A DNA stretch of 64,000 bases, taken from contig NZ_SSMQ01000065.1 of assembly GCF_005144585.1 (NCBI RefSeq), positions 1 to 64,000 of the forward strand, written 5' to 3'. This stretch comes from Polyangium fumosum (GTDB lineage: Bacteria > Myxococcota_A > Polyangia > Polyangiales > Polyangiaceae). Positions 43,118 to 53,131 of the stretch are shown here, in pieces. A model generated the notes under the pieces. That model was not told where the DNA came from. It saw only the letters and a program-made list of their open reading frames with translations, and searched no databases. Each line of letters opens with the position of its first letter. Within the stretch, counting starts at the first letter, position 1. The position numbers and the translations under genes were made by a program.

Positions 43118-46100
43118 ATGGAGGGCGTGCCGAAGCGGTCCTCGGTCATCCCCAGGCCGACGGTGAAGGCGCCCAACCCCTCGCTGCCCAAGGGCGGCGG
43201 TGCGGTGCGCGGGCTCGGGGAGAAGTTCAACGCGAACCTCGCCATGGGCACGGGCTCGTTCAACGTGCCGATCGCGACGACGCCTTGCAGGGGCCTCACG
43301 CCCGAACTCGCGCTCACCTACGACTCGGGGACCGGGAACGGCCCCTTCGGCGTCGGCTGGCACCTCTCGGTCCCGTCGATCACCCGCAAGACGGACAAGG
43401 GCCTGCCCGAATACACCGACCACTGGGACACAGACTCGTTCATCCTGTCCGGCGCCGAGGACCTTGTTCCGGTGCTCGGTCCGGATGCGAAGAAGCTGAT
43501 CGTCACCGAGCAGGGCCGGAGGATCCAGCGCTATCAGCCTCGCGTCGAGGGGGCCTTCGCCCGCGTCGAGCGCGTTACCGAGGCGGGCACCCACTACTGG
43601 CAGGTGACGACGAAGGACAACATCCGGCACATCTACGGCAAGTCGAAGACTGCCCGGGTTGCCGATGCGTTGTACCCCGACCGGATCTTCACCTGGCTCC
43701 TCGAGCGCACGGAGGACGCGCGGGGGAACATCATTCAGTACGAATACAAGGCGGAAGACCTGGCGAGCGTGCCGAAGTCTCTCCATGAGAAGCACCGGCA
43801 CGAGGATCCCAAGCTCTTCTCGAACAGCTACTTGAAGCGCATTCGGTACGGGAACAAGAAGCCCGGCGAGGCCGACGACTTCTACTTCCAGGTCGTCTTC
43901 GACTACGGCGAGCACGACGCCGAGGCCCCGACACCGGACGAGGGGAAGCCGTGGCCGTGCCGAAAAGACCCGTTCTCGAGCTACAGGGCCACCTTCGAGA
44001 TCCGCACCTACCGCCTCTGCCGACGCGTTCTGGTCTTCCACCACATCCCCGAGTTCGGCGCGGAGCCCGTCCTCGTGCGCTCGACGGACTTCGCCTATGC
44101 CGAGGCGCCGACGCTCTCGCAGCTCGTCGCGGTCACGCAGTCGGGGTACATCCAGAAGAACGGCGGCTACGCGAAGAAGTCGCTGCCGCCGCTCGAGCTC
44201 GGCTACTCCCTGCCCGAGCTCCACACCGAGGTACAGACGGTCGACCCGGAGTACACCGCGGACCTCGGCAACGTCGACGGCAAGCGGGCGCGCTGGGTTG
44301 ACCTCGAAGGCGAGGGGCTGCCCGGCGTTCTTGTCCAGCACGGCGAGGGCTTGTTCTACAAGCAGAACCTTGGCGAGGCGGAGCTCGCACCGGCCAGGCA
44401 GCTCGTGCGCCGTCCCAATGCACTTGCACCCACCATGGGCCGCACGGAGCTTCTGGATCTCGAGCACGAAGGCCGCCCGAGCCTCGTGTTCTTCAACAGG
44501 ACAGGCTCAGGGATCCACGAGCGCACCGCGGATGGCGAATGGGGGCCGTTCATGCCCTTCTCCTCCCATCCGAATATCCCCTGGAACGACCCAGGCGTGC
44601 GCTTCATCGATATCACCGGCGACGGCCAGCAGGACATCATCTTCACGAGCGGGCACGTGCACATCTGGTTTCCCTCGCTCGGCAAGAACGGCTGGGGGCC
44701 GCCGCGGAATCTGCCGATGGTCTTCGACGAGGATCTGGCGCCGACGGAGGTGTACCGGGACAATCGAGGCATTGTCTTCGTCGCGGACATGACCGGCGAC
44801 GGGATGCCCGACATCGTGCGGATCAAGAACGGCAGCATCTGCTACTGGCCAAACCGTGGCCTCGGGCGGCTGGGGCCCAAGGTCGCGATGAGCAACGCGC
44901 CTCGGTTCGATGACCCGCTCCGCTTCGATCCACGGCGCATCCGGCTCGCGGACATCGACGGCTCGGGCACGACGGACATCCTCTACATCGGCGCGGACGG
45001 GATCCAGATCGCCTTCAACCAGGCGGGCAATAGCTGGAGCAAGGTCGAGAAGCTACCCGGGTTCCCGACGGCTGACCTCGGGTCGCCGATCTCGGTGCTC
45101 GACTTCTTGGGCACGGGGACGGCCAGCATCGTCTGGTCCTCGCCGTGGAAGGGCGTGGCGCAGCCGCCGATGCGGTACATCGACCTGCTCGGCAGCAAGA
45201 AGCCGTACTTGCTCACCTCGGTGAAGAACACCCTCGGGGCGGAGATGAAGCTCGAGTACGTGCCCTCGACGAAGTTCTACTTGGAGGACTTGAAGAACGG
45301 GACGCCCTGGGTCACTCGACTTCCCTTTCCGGTGCATGTACTCGCCCGCGTGGAGACCCACGATGCCGTGAGCGGCACGAGGTTCGTTAGTACATACAAT
45401 TACCACCACGGCTATTACGACAGCGCGGAGAAGGAGTTCAGAGGGTTCGGTCTTGTAGAACAATGGGATGCTGAGTCGTTCTCGGAGAGCGCGCTTCACC
45501 TCCCGCCGGTCCTGACGAAGACCTGGTTCCACACGGGTGCGTTCTTCGAGCAGGACAAGATCGAGAACCAGTTCGCGAGGGAGTACTACGCGCTCGACGC
45601 CCAGGCGCCTGTGCTCCCTGAAGCTGTACTTCCCCCGGCCATGAGCCCGAGGGAGGCCAGGGAGGCAGCGCGGGCCCTCAAGGGCCAGATGTTGAGGCAG
45701 GAGATCTACGGGCTCGACGGCTCACCGCAGCAACAGCACCCGTACCTCGTCACCTCGGCCAGTCACGAGATTCGCAAGCTGCAGCCGGCCACGGACAAGG
45801 CGCACGCGGTCTTCTTCCCGTACGTCCGGGAGAAGTTCGAGGCCCACTACGAGCGTGATCCGAAGGATACGCGCGTCGTCCACACCCTGGCGCTCGACGT
45901 GGACACGTTCGGGCACGTGACGCGCTCGGCGACAGTGGCCTACGCCCGCCGGAACATGGAGCTGCCCGAGCAGGGCCTGCTTGCCACGATCACCGAGGCC
46001 ACGGTGGCGAACGAGCCCGCCCAGCCGGGCTTCTACCGCCTCGGGGTGCCCGTCGAGACCCGGACGTACGAGCTCACAGGCCTGCCGAAGACGCAGAGCG

Positions 46101-49100
46101 CGTGCCTGCCGTTCGCCACCGTCCTTGCCTCGGTGAACAACGCCACGCCCATCCCCTACGAGGCCACCCCCGATGGCAGCCTCCAGAAGCGCCTCGTCGA
46201 GCACGTGAGGCACCTCTACTGGGACAGCTCGACCCTGGCCGGCGCGCTGCCTCTCGGAGCCGTGGACGGGCTCGCGTTGCCCTACGAGACCTACGCGCTC
46301 GCCTTCACGCCGGGGCTGCTGGCCGGGGCGTACGGCTCGCGCGTCACGCTGCAGCTCCTCGCCGAGGGCGGGTACGTCGAGCAAGACGGCTTGTTCTGGA
46401 TCCGGAGTGGACGGGAGACCTTTGATCCGACCTGGTTCTACTTGCCCATCGAGGTCAGAGACCCCCTGGGACAAACCACGAAGATCGGCTACGACAGCCA
46501 CAACCTGCTCGTGGTCTCGGTCGTTGATCCTCTCGGCAACGAGATCACGGCGGAGAATGACTACCGCACGATGTCCCCGGTCCTGGTCACCGACCCGAAC
46601 AAGAACCGCACCGCGGTAGAGCTCGACGAGCTCGGTCTGGTTGTGGCCACGGCGGTCATGGGCAAGCTCGGCGCGGGCGAAGGGGACACGCTCGCGGAGC
46701 CGACCTCTACGTTCGAGTACGACCTCGAGCGGTGGTGGAAGGACAAGAAGCCGAACGTCGTGCACGCCGCGGCGCGCGAGCGGCATGGGGATTCCGCCAC
46801 GCCCTGGCAGCACCGCTACACGTACCTCGACGGGCTCGGGCGCGAGGTCATGAAGAAGGTCCGCGCCGAGGCCGGGCCGGCACCGAAGCGGGACCAGAAC
46901 GGCCTCCTGGTCAAGGACGCGCAGGGGCAGCTCGTCCTCGAGGCCACGACCGTCCGCTGGGTGGGGACGGGACGAACCGTGTTCGACAACAAGGGCAACG
47001 CGGTCAAGAAGTACGAGCCCTTCTTCAGCGCGACGCACGAGTACGAGGACGAGAAGGATCTCGTCGAGTGGGGCGTGACGCCCACCCTCCGATACGACCC
47101 CCTCGGGCGGCTCGTCAGGACCGATCACCCCAACGGCACGTTCTCCCGTATGGAGTTCACGCCCTGGAAGCAAACGAGCTGGGACGAGAACGACACCTTA
47201 CTGGAGAGCGCGTGGTACGCGGCCCGGCAGGCTGGCGCCTCGCTCTCACCGTCGGCCCAGGAGCAGCGCGCCGCGCAGCTTGCCGCCAAGCACACCGGCA
47301 CCCCCGCGGCGGTTCTCCTGGATGTCCTGGGCCGGCCGGTCGTGAAGGTCGAGGACAACGGGGCTGCGGGGAAGTACACGACCGTGACGAAGCTCGACAT
47401 CGAGGGCAACGCTCTCGCCGTCGTCGACGCCCGAGGCAACACGGCGATGGCGCAGCTCTTCGATATGCTGGGCCGGCCGCTCAGCCAGAAGAGCATCGAT
47501 GCGGGCGAGCGGTGGACCTTCTTCGACGTGCTCGGTAACCCGATCAGGAGCTGGGACAGCCGCGGGCATGCCGTCCGCTCGGTCTATGATGCTCTTCACC
47601 GGCGCACGGAGCTCTGGGTGCAGAAGGACGCGGGCGCGGAGATCCTGGCGGAGAAGATGAGCTACGGCGAAGGGCAGCCGAACGCGCAGGCCGCGAACCT
47701 GCGCGGGAAGGTCTACCAGGTCAGGGACGGCGCCGGCCTCGTCACGAACGTGGCCTACGACTTCAAGGGCAACCTGCTCGAGGTGCACAGGCAGCTCGCC
47801 AAGAACTACAAGGGTGACCTCGACTGGTCGGCCTCGCCGGTGCTCGAGGCGGAGACGTTCGTCCAGACGACACAATACGACGCGCTCAACAGGCCGACGA
47901 GCCTCACCACGCCCGACCAGAGCGAGGCCAGGCCGAAGTACAACGAAGCTGGCCTGCTCGAGCAGGTAGAAGTGCGGCTGCGCGGGTCTGCCAACTGGTC
48001 GACGTTCGTCGATGACATCGATTACGACGCGAAGGGGCAGCGGGAGAAGATCGTCTACGGAAACGACGTCGTCACCGAGTACAGCTACGACCCGCTCACG
48101 TTCCGGCTGACGCGGATCAAGACGACCAGGCCCTCGGACGGGGCGCTTCTACAAGACCTTCGCTACACCTACGACCCCGTCGGCAATATCGTCGAGATCG
48201 CGGACCTCGCGCAGAAGACCGTCTTCAACAACGGGCCTGTCGAGCCGGTCTGGAAGTACGAATACGACGCCTTGTACAGGCTCAGCGAGGCGATAGGCCG
48301 CGAGCACGCGGGCCAAAACGCGGACATCCAGCAGGACGAGAGCGGCTTCCCGCTGCTCAATGTGCCGCACCCGAACGACCCGCTGGCGCTCCGGAACTAC
48401 ACCGAGCGCTACAAGTACGACGCGGTCGGCAACATCGAGAAGATGATCCACGAGGTCGTGGGTCTCTCGGGGAGCTGGACACGCCGCTACGACGTCGCGC
48501 AGGAGAACAACCGCCTGCTCCGCACGAGCGTACCCGGCGATGCGGACGGGCAATTCTCGGCGAAGTACAACCACGACGCTCACGGGAACATGACCTTGAT
48601 GCCCCACCTGCCAAGCATCGGGTGGGACTTCAAGGACCAGAAGCGCGAGGTCGACAAGGGCGGCGGCGGCAAGGTGTACTTCACCTACGACGCCGCGGGG
48701 CAGCGCGTCCGGAAGGTCTGGGAGCACAACGGGATCGTCGAGGAGCGGATCTACCTCGGTGGCTTCGAGGTCTACCGGAGGAGCGAGGCGGGCTCGCTGG
48801 TCCTTGAGCGCGAGACGCTCCATGTGATGGACGGGGCCCAGCGCATCGCCCTGGCCGAGACGAAGACCGTGGACGCCTCGGTGCCGAACCTCAGCGTGGT
48901 GTCGCGCGTGCGCTACCAGCTCGGCAACCACCTCGGCTCGGCTGCACTCGAACTTGAGGAGGCCGGCCTGGTCATCTCCTACGAGGAGTACCACCCCTTC
49001 GGGACGACGGCCTTCCACGCGGCGGCGAGCGGCGTCGAGGTGAGCGCGAAGCGGTACAGGTACACGGGCAAGGAGCGCGACGAGGAGACGGGCCTCTACT

Positions 49101-50083
49101 ACCACGGGGCGAGGTACTACGCGCCGTGGCTCGGACGGTGGACAAGTGCGGATCCGGCGGGGATGGTGGATGGGCCGAACCTGTATGCGTATGGCCGAAA
49201 TAACCCCCTCCGCTTTGTTGATCCGGATGGGCGCCAGGCGCTTGTCAAGCAGACAATGGTACGTCCTCCTCGGACGCCCGCTGATGTGCAGGCGGAGCAT
49301 CGGGCACAGCAGATGCGGCACCCACCGCCTCCAGAGCCTAAAAAAGAGGAGGAGCAACCTGCACCTAAGCCGGTCCCCAAGGAGCCGGAGCTCGACAAGA
49401 GTGCAGCCGCGCCCGAGCGCAAGCCTGTCTCGGAGCTAAAGCCTAGCGAATCGCTGAAAAAGTTCGTCGCAGAGCGCGAGCTCGCCCCGGGCGCCCCGAT
49501 GAAGCGGAAGGTCGAGATCGGGCTAAGCATCGGATATGGCCATGACATTGGAGATGAAGAAGAACTCAGCAAAGTCAGGAGCAGGTACGGAACAGAGCTA
49601 GATGACGCCGAGGCAAAAGACCTCCTGAGCCGGGATCTGGAAGGCCAAGCGAAGGAGATCCGTACGCGCCTGAAGGGCGTGGCGCTGACCCAAGGTGAAT
49701 TCGACGCGCTCGTCAGCCAAGGCTTTAACGGCGCGCTCTATAAGAACGGAAAGTCGAAGACGCTCGATGCGCTGAAGCGCAAGGCGACCAGTGATGAGGT
49801 GGCTGCCCTAATGCTTGATACGGTGACATCGGAGGAACCTCAGCACCGGGGAAAGGGGGCCATCGAAGGACTGACGGAACGTCGATTCGAGGAACTCCAG
49901 ATATTCTTTGGCGCGGGCTACCCATCACGTCGCACGCCCGCGGTAGTCGCCCTCAGCAGGGAGTTCACGCAAGCGTACAACAACGAGGTCCATAAGGCAT
50001 CTAGGGCAGAGAAGGGCGCAAAGCTCGCCGAGCTGCAGCGCCGGTTTATAGGTCTGGCCCGCCAACAAGGACTCATCCCATGA
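43118..50083 (+). CDS. TcB-TcC fusion with Rhs shell and GH24 lysozyme-like effector tail
   Basis: 2321 aa. SpvB-type N-terminus (PCRGLTPELALTYDSGTGNG), FG-GAP/VCBS beta-propeller around residues 490-680 (DITGDGQQDIIF, DMTGDGMPDIVR), many YD/Rhs repeats, and the Rhs core with the autoproteolytic end (GLYYHGARYYAPWLGRWTSA ... NNPLRFVDPDG, to about residue 2037). These form the sealed cocoon. The tail (2038-2321) begins with a Pro/Lys linker and continues into a GH24-like domain: Ser2137-IGYGH, LTQGEFDALVSQGFNGALY, EGLTERRFEELQIFFGAG. T4-lysozyme Thr26 is Ser here, and the E/D spacing is not canonical. The tail DNA is visibly less GC-rich than the Rhs body, as for exchanged toxin tips. Confidence 0.92.
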   Translation: MEGVPKRSSVIPRPTVKAPNPSLPKGGGAVRGLGEKFNANLAMGTGSFNVPIATTPCRGLTPELALTYDSGTGNGPFGVGWHLSVPSITRKTDKGLPEYTDHWDTDSFILSGAEDLVPVLGPDAKKLIVTEQGRRIQRYQPRVEGAFARVERVTEAGTHYWQVTTKDNIRHIYGKSKTARVADALYPDRIFTWLLERTEDARGNIIQYEYKAEDLASVPKSLHEKHRHEDPKLFSNSYLKRIRYGNKKPGEADDFYFQVVFDYGEHDAEAPTPDEGKPWPCRKDPFSSYRATFEIRTYRLCRRVLVFHHIPEFGAEPVLVRSTDFAYAEAPTLSQLVAVTQSGYIQKNGGYAKKSLPPLELGYSLPELHTEVQTVDPEYTADLGNVDGKRARWVDLEGEGLPGVLVQHGEGLFYKQNLGEAELAPARQLVRRPNALAPTMGRTELLDLEHEGRPSLVFFNRTGSGIHERTADGEWGPFMPFSSHPNIPWNDPGVRFIDITGDGQQDIIFTSGHVHIWFPSLGKNGWGPPRNLPMVFDEDLAPTEVYRDNRGIVFVADMTGDGMPDIVRIKNGSICYWPNRGLGRLGPKVAMSNAPRFDDPLRFDPRRIRLADIDGSGTTDILYIGADGIQIAFNQAGNSWSKVEKLPGFPTADLGSPISVLDFLGTGTASIVWSSPWKGVAQPPMRYIDLLGSKKPYLLTSVKNTLGAEMKLEYVPSTKFYLEDLKNGTPWVTRLPFPVHVLARVETHDAVSGTRFVSTYNYHHGYYDSAEKEFRGFGLVEQWDAESFSESALHLPPVLTKTWFHTGAFFEQDKIENQFAREYYALDAQAPVLPEAVLPPAMSPREAREAARALKGQMLRQEIYGLDGSPQQQHPYLVTSASHEIRKLQPATDKAHAVFFPYVREKFEAHYERDPKDTRVVHTLALDVDTFGHVTRSATVAYARRNMELPEQGLLATITEATVANEPAQPGFYRLGVPVETRTYELTGLPKTQSACLPFATVLASVNNATPIPYEATPDGSLQKRLVEHVRHLYWDSSTLAGALPLGAVDGLALPYETYALAFTPGLLAGAYGSRVTLQLLAEGGYVEQDGLFWIRSGRETFDPTWFYLPIEVRDPLGQTTKIGYDSHNLLVVSVVDPLGNEITAENDYRTMSPVLVTDPNKNRTAVELDELGLVVATAVMGKLGAGEGDTLAEPTSTFEYDLERWWKDKKPNVVHAAARERHGDSATPWQHRYTYLDGLGREVMKKVRAEAGPAPKRDQNGLLVKDAQGQLVLEATTVRWVGTGRTVFDNKGNAVKKYEPFFSATHEYEDEKDLVEWGVTPTLRYDPLGRLVRTDHPNGTFSRMEFTPWKQTSWDENDTLLESAWYAARQAGASLSPSAQEQRAAQLAAKHTGTPAAVLLDVLGRPVVKVEDNGAAGKYTTVTKLDIEGNALAVVDARGNTAMAQLFDMLGRPLSQKSIDAGERWTFFDVLGNPIRSWDSRGHAVRSVYDALHRRTELWVQKDAGAEILAEKMSYGEGQPNAQAANLRGKVYQVRDGAGLVTNVAYDFKGNLLEVHRQLAKNYKGDLDWSASPVLEAETFVQTTQYDALNRPTSLTTPDQSEARPKYNEAGLLEQVEVRLRGSANWSTFVDDIDYDAKGQREKIVYGNDVVTEYSYDPLTFRLTRIKTTRPSDGALLQDLRYTYDPVGNIVEIADLAQKTVFNNGPVEPVWKYEYDALYRLSEAIGREHAGQNADIQQDESGFPLLNVPHPNDPLALRNYTERYKYDAVGNIEKMIHEVVGLSGSWTRRYDVAQENNRLLRTSVPGDADGQFSAKYNHDAHGNMTLMPHLPSIGWDFKDQKREVDKGGGGKVYFTYDAAGQRVRKVWEHNGIVEERIYLGGFEVYRRSEAGSLVLERETLHVMDGAQRIALAETKTVDASVPNLSVVSRVRYQLGNHLGSAALELEEAGLVISYEEYHPFGTTAFHAAASGVEVSAKRYRYTGKERDEETGLYYHGARYYAPWLGRWTSADPAGMVDGPNLYAYGRNNPLRFVDPDGRQALVKQTMVRPPRTPADVQAEHRAQQMRHPPPPEPKKEEEQPAPKPVPKEPELDKSAAAPERKPVSELKPSESLKKFVAERELAPGAPMKRKVEIGLSIGYGHDIGDEEELSKVRSRYGTELDDAEAKDLLSRDLEGQAKEIRTRLKGVALTQGEFDALVSQGFNGALYKNGKSKTLDALKRKATSDEVAALMLDTVTSEEPQHRGKGAIEGLTERRFEELQIFFGAGYPSRRTPAVVALSREFTQAYNNEVHKASRAEKGAKLAELQRRFIGLARQQGLIP

Positions 50084-50793
50084 CCATATCTGTTCCACGT
50101 GCCGGCAGCATCCTATTCGCCCTGCCCCTGTCCATCGCTTGCACGACCTCTCGCACGCGTTGCGCCAGTGATTCGTCCGCCCCAGCCGATCGCGCCAGCA
50201 CTATTTCAGTGGCGGACGCGCAGCCTCTGGATGCGAACAGCGAAAGTGGGGCAGACGAAAGCGAAGATGCTGCAGCGTCGGGCACTCGCCAGTCCAATCA
50301 GTGCGAACTCATTGCACGTGAACTGAGATTCGTAGCGCGATGGCGGCATCATCCAAACCGAGCATTCGGTGGGAAGCCGCTTTACTGTGATATCTCGTCG
50401 ACCGCCGACATCTGCGGACGGACCAAGGTCGACGAGGACGGGCTCGTGTCCGTCGCCGTTCCCCAAAACGGACCGGGCGCATTCTTTCACTTTATACTAA
50501 ACGATGACGAGGACACTAAGAAGCGTCTCACCTGCAGAACAATCGGCTTGATCGCCACCGATCGACCTGAACCCGGTGTCGAGCACTGTGGGACTATCAA
50601 AGCTGGCCCACTCGCCGGCATGAAGATCATTGCCGACAGTCGATGCGATCGGTTACGCATGAAGCTGTTCGATAAAGCATACCAAGCGAAGGACCCGGAT
50701 GCCGAAAAGCTGACAGACTGCGATGAGCCTCTACCTGAGCGTTTGGCTGGGCCAGAGCTGCTGTGCAAACCTGTGAACTTTGGGCGGGACTGA
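50080..50793 (+). CDS. Lipoprotein overlapping the toxin gene, candidate immunity protein
   Basis: 237 aa. Its ATG (50080) overlaps the TcC stop (ATGA), so translation is coupled to the toxin. The leader SILFALPLSIAC has a lipobox with Cys21, so the mature protein should be anchored on the periplasmic face of a membrane. A disordered acidic spacer (to about residue 75) leads to a domain with several cysteines (NQCELIARELRFVARW, YCDISSTADICGR, LTCRTIGLIAT). No family is recognised. The location matches where a peptidoglycan hydrolase would act. Codon use is less GC-rich, like the toxin tail. Immunity is inferred from context. Confidence 0.7.
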   Translation: MTISVPRAGSILFALPLSIACTTSRTRCASDSSAPADRASTISVADAQPLDANSESGADESEDAAASGTRQSNQCELIARELRFVARWRHHPNRAFGGKPLYCDISSTADICGRTKVDEDGLVSVAVPQNGPGAFFHFILNDDEDTKKRLTCRTIGLIATDRPEPGVEHCGTIKAGPLAGMKIIADSRCDRLRMKLFDKAYQAKDPDAEKLTDCDEPLPERLAGPELLCKPVNFGRD

Positions 50794-50974
50794 GTGCCCA
50801 GGTGAAACCACACCTGCCCACGCCCGGTCATGAATCCTTGATATTTCGCCGACAAGTTGTCGAACGTCGCTTCGAGGATTCACGCGGCGACCGTGGGGTC
50901 CGATGTCGTATGAACGCTGGGCTGATCAGCGCTGGCGCCCTCGCGTTACCATCGCGGCGGCCAAGGAGGCCCAG

Positions 50975-51793
50975 ATGAACCTGCGTCACCTCATTGCGGC
51001 GATCACCCTCACACTTCTTCTCGCCGGCCTTGAAATCTTGCCGTCATGCAGTAGCGCTTCTTGCGACGGCGGCGGCGAGGGCTGCCCATGTACGACGGGC
51101 GTCGAGTGCGGCAGGCCGCCCATGTGCACGGGATGGATCTGCGACGGCACCTGTCACAGCTTTAACGAGCGCGTGGGGTTCCGCTGCCGCATCGAGCCCT
51201 GCCCCAGCGGCGAGAAGTGTCCCGGCGTGTGCGACGGCGCGGGCACGTGCATCGGGTGCCTGCAGGACGCGGACTGCAAGCCGGGGCATACCTGCGAGGC
51301 TGGGAACGTGTGCTCGCGGTGCGATGACGGCGTGAAGAACGGGGACGAGGCCGACGTCGACTGCGGCGGCTCATGCCCGCTATGCCCGGGGACGTGCAAG
51401 GTGGACGCGGACTGCCCAGGTGGGTACTGCTGGGAGGGGCAGTGCGCTCGGTGCGATGACGGAATCCAGAACGGGGACGAACAAGGCGTGGACTGCGGCT
51501 CAATCTTTGGACATTGCCGCATATGCCTTGGTTACGAGTGCGAGCACGATCAACAATGCACGAGCGGTATCTGTTCAGCGAATGGCGTGTGTTGCAAGGT
51601 CTCCTGCGAGGGCTGCTACGACTGCAACGGTACAGGTGATTGCAACCTGAATGTCGGCTACGTGCCATGGGCCGGGTGTGCCGAGGGCCAGCTCTGTGGA
51701 TGGGGTGGATTGTGCTCTTGGCCTGATGGCCACTCCTGCACAAAGAACGAGGACTGTTATCACCTCTCCTGCGTCAATGGCGTATGCACATAA
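50975..51793 (+). CDS. Cys-rich lipoprotein related to the chromosomal pair
   Basis: 272 aa from ATG 50975 with an excellent AAGGAGG. The signal ends at LPSCSS. About 34 cysteines occur in modules such as CDDGVKNGDEADVDCGGSC, CDDGIQNGDEQGVDCGS and CKVDADCPGGYCWEGQC. The NGDE.D.DCGG core is the same as in the 6693-7556 and 7687-8553 proteins, which lie on the chromosome side of the comM junction. It was probably captured from a myxobacterial host. Surface-exposed; function unknown. It lies 180 bp after the immunity candidate, with its own start region. Confidence 0.8.
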   Translation: MNLRHLIAAITLTLLLAGLEILPSCSSASCDGGGEGCPCTTGVECGRPPMCTGWICDGTCHSFNERVGFRCRIEPCPSGEKCPGVCDGAGTCIGCLQDADCKPGHTCEAGNVCSRCDDGVKNGDEADVDCGGSCPLCPGTCKVDADCPGGYCWEGQCARCDDGIQNGDEQGVDCGSIFGHCRICLGYECEHDQQCTSGICSANGVCCKVSCEGCYDCNGTGDCNLNVGYVPWAGCAEGQLCGWGGLCSWPDGHSCTKNEDCYHLSCVNGVCT

Positions 51794-51815
51794 TCGCTGT
51801 TTGCTCCGTCCCAGT

Positions 51816-52979
51816 TCAAGGCGGCGGGGTGGGCTCTGCGAGGCAGCAGTACGTCACGGGCCACGCGGTGAACGTTTCGCCGACGATCTCGCCGCCGCTC
51901 GGCTGACACGCGCCAGCATCGTATGAGAGAATCTCGGCCGTCTTGCTGCCGACCGCCGCGCCGCTCAGCAGGTCTACGCACTTCGTCCCTCCATTCGACG
52001 AAAGCGACATGCTGGCTTGCTCGTTCCCGCAGGCACCATCCGTATACGCCTTGACTCGCACCGTGCATGACCCCCCTTCCACAGGACCGCAGGTGCATGT
52101 CGAGCAGTACCGCCCCTCCTCCGCCTGCTCCCATCCGGTGTGCCGTTCGGGCCAGGCATCAGGGCATGGGTGGGCCGCGCCGAGCCCATCCGCGACGATG
52201 CATAGCCGATAGCCCGCTGGCGTGTTCGGGATGCAGGCTTTGAAGCCGTCGCAGTTGCCAAAGTCAGCCGAAACGACCTCGATTACCCTTGTGCGCACGG
52301 GCGGGGGCAGGGGCTGGCCCTCGGGAGGAATCGCCGGCTCGGCCACGCACGGCGCGAGTGTCGGCGGTTCGACCACCAACGACCCAGCACACGGCACGCC
52401 ATTGCAGTCGAGTCCCGCAGGGAGGGCGTTCTCCGGCGAGCAGGTGCCGTCCCACCCGGCCGGCGCCCCGAACGGGGTGGTAGTTGGGTCCGTATTATCT
52501 TGACAAGCGGTTGACTCGACGTTCCACGCTGCTGGGAGGATACATGCCTCCGATGGCGTCGCGCACGAGCAGGCAGGGCACGCAGGTTCGGCGAACATGA
52601 CGTCGACCCACGTCTCGCGGACGGTTCCGGGCAGCGGCGGAGGAAGGGGATCCGTCTCCTTCCCCATCCACACGAACGAAGGGAAGTGCTCCCAGACCCC
52701 GATGCCCGGCGTGACGCACTGCCCAGAGCACGACGAGCCCGCTTCTGGACCTCCGTCATCTTCGCCCGCATCGACATCGTCGCCGGCATCCACGTCGGCA
52801 TCATCGCCTGCATCGGGCGGGCACGCATACTTCTCCCCTGCCGGGCCGCAGCAGGGGACCTCCTCCTGCGCGTCGTTGTAGCAAACGGACACGTACTCGC
52901 TCGTCGCGAAGCCACATGCAGCCACCCCGGAGGCGACCAACATGCCGAGGTACCAGGCGAGGATCCTGAACGCGCGCAT
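51816..52979 (-). CDS. Lipoprotein with Asp-rich spacer, unknown function
   Basis: 387 aa. The signal is LGMLVASGVAACG. A short Cys-containing start (VCYNDAQEEVPCCGPAGEKY) is followed by an Asp/Ala repeat spacer (DAGDDADVDAGDDVDAGEDD) and a Cys-rich beta domain with many Pro. It converges with the Cys-rich lipoprotein gene at 50975-51793. The type is common in Polyangiaceae, but I can assign no family. Likely surface-located. Confidence 0.7.
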   Translation of the reverse strand: MRAFRILAWYLGMLVASGVAACGFATSEYVSVCYNDAQEEVPCCGPAGEKYACPPDAGDDADVDAGDDVDAGEDDGGPEAGSSCSGQCVTPGIGVWEHFPSFVWMGKETDPLPPPLPGTVRETWVDVMFAEPACPACSCATPSEACILPAAWNVESTACQDNTDPTTTPFGAPAGWDGTCSPENALPAGLDCNGVPCAGSLVVEPPTLAPCVAEPAIPPEGQPLPPPVRTRVIEVVSADFGNCDGFKACIPNTPAGYRLCIVADGLGAAHPCPDAWPERHTGWEQAEEGRYCSTCTCGPVEGGSCTVRVKAYTDGACGNEQASMSLSSNGGTKCVDLLSGAAVGSKTAEILSYDAGACQPSGGEIVGETFTAWPVTYCCLAEPTPPP

Positions 52980-53131
52980 GCCCCAAAGGCTAGCTCCCGA
53001 AACCAGGCACGGTCAACGTTCGGACCTGACGGACAAACCAACGCGGGGCGCCGTCGCGTTCCACCAACGCTTGCGCCTCACGCGCCCCCCGGGCATGCTC
53101 TGCACCAGGGACAAACCTGCTCTCTCGGGTC

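Noticed and set aside
42620..44467. Long minus-strand frame of 615 codons antisense to the Tc genes
   Set aside because: It lies fully opposite the well-supported TcA and TcB-TcC frames, has Arg/Leu/Val-rich shadow composition and shows no domain.
50799..50816. CAGGTG-6 nt-CACCTG hairpin after the immunity candidate as a terminator
   Set aside because: The stem is only 6 bp and no T-run follows; too weak to call.
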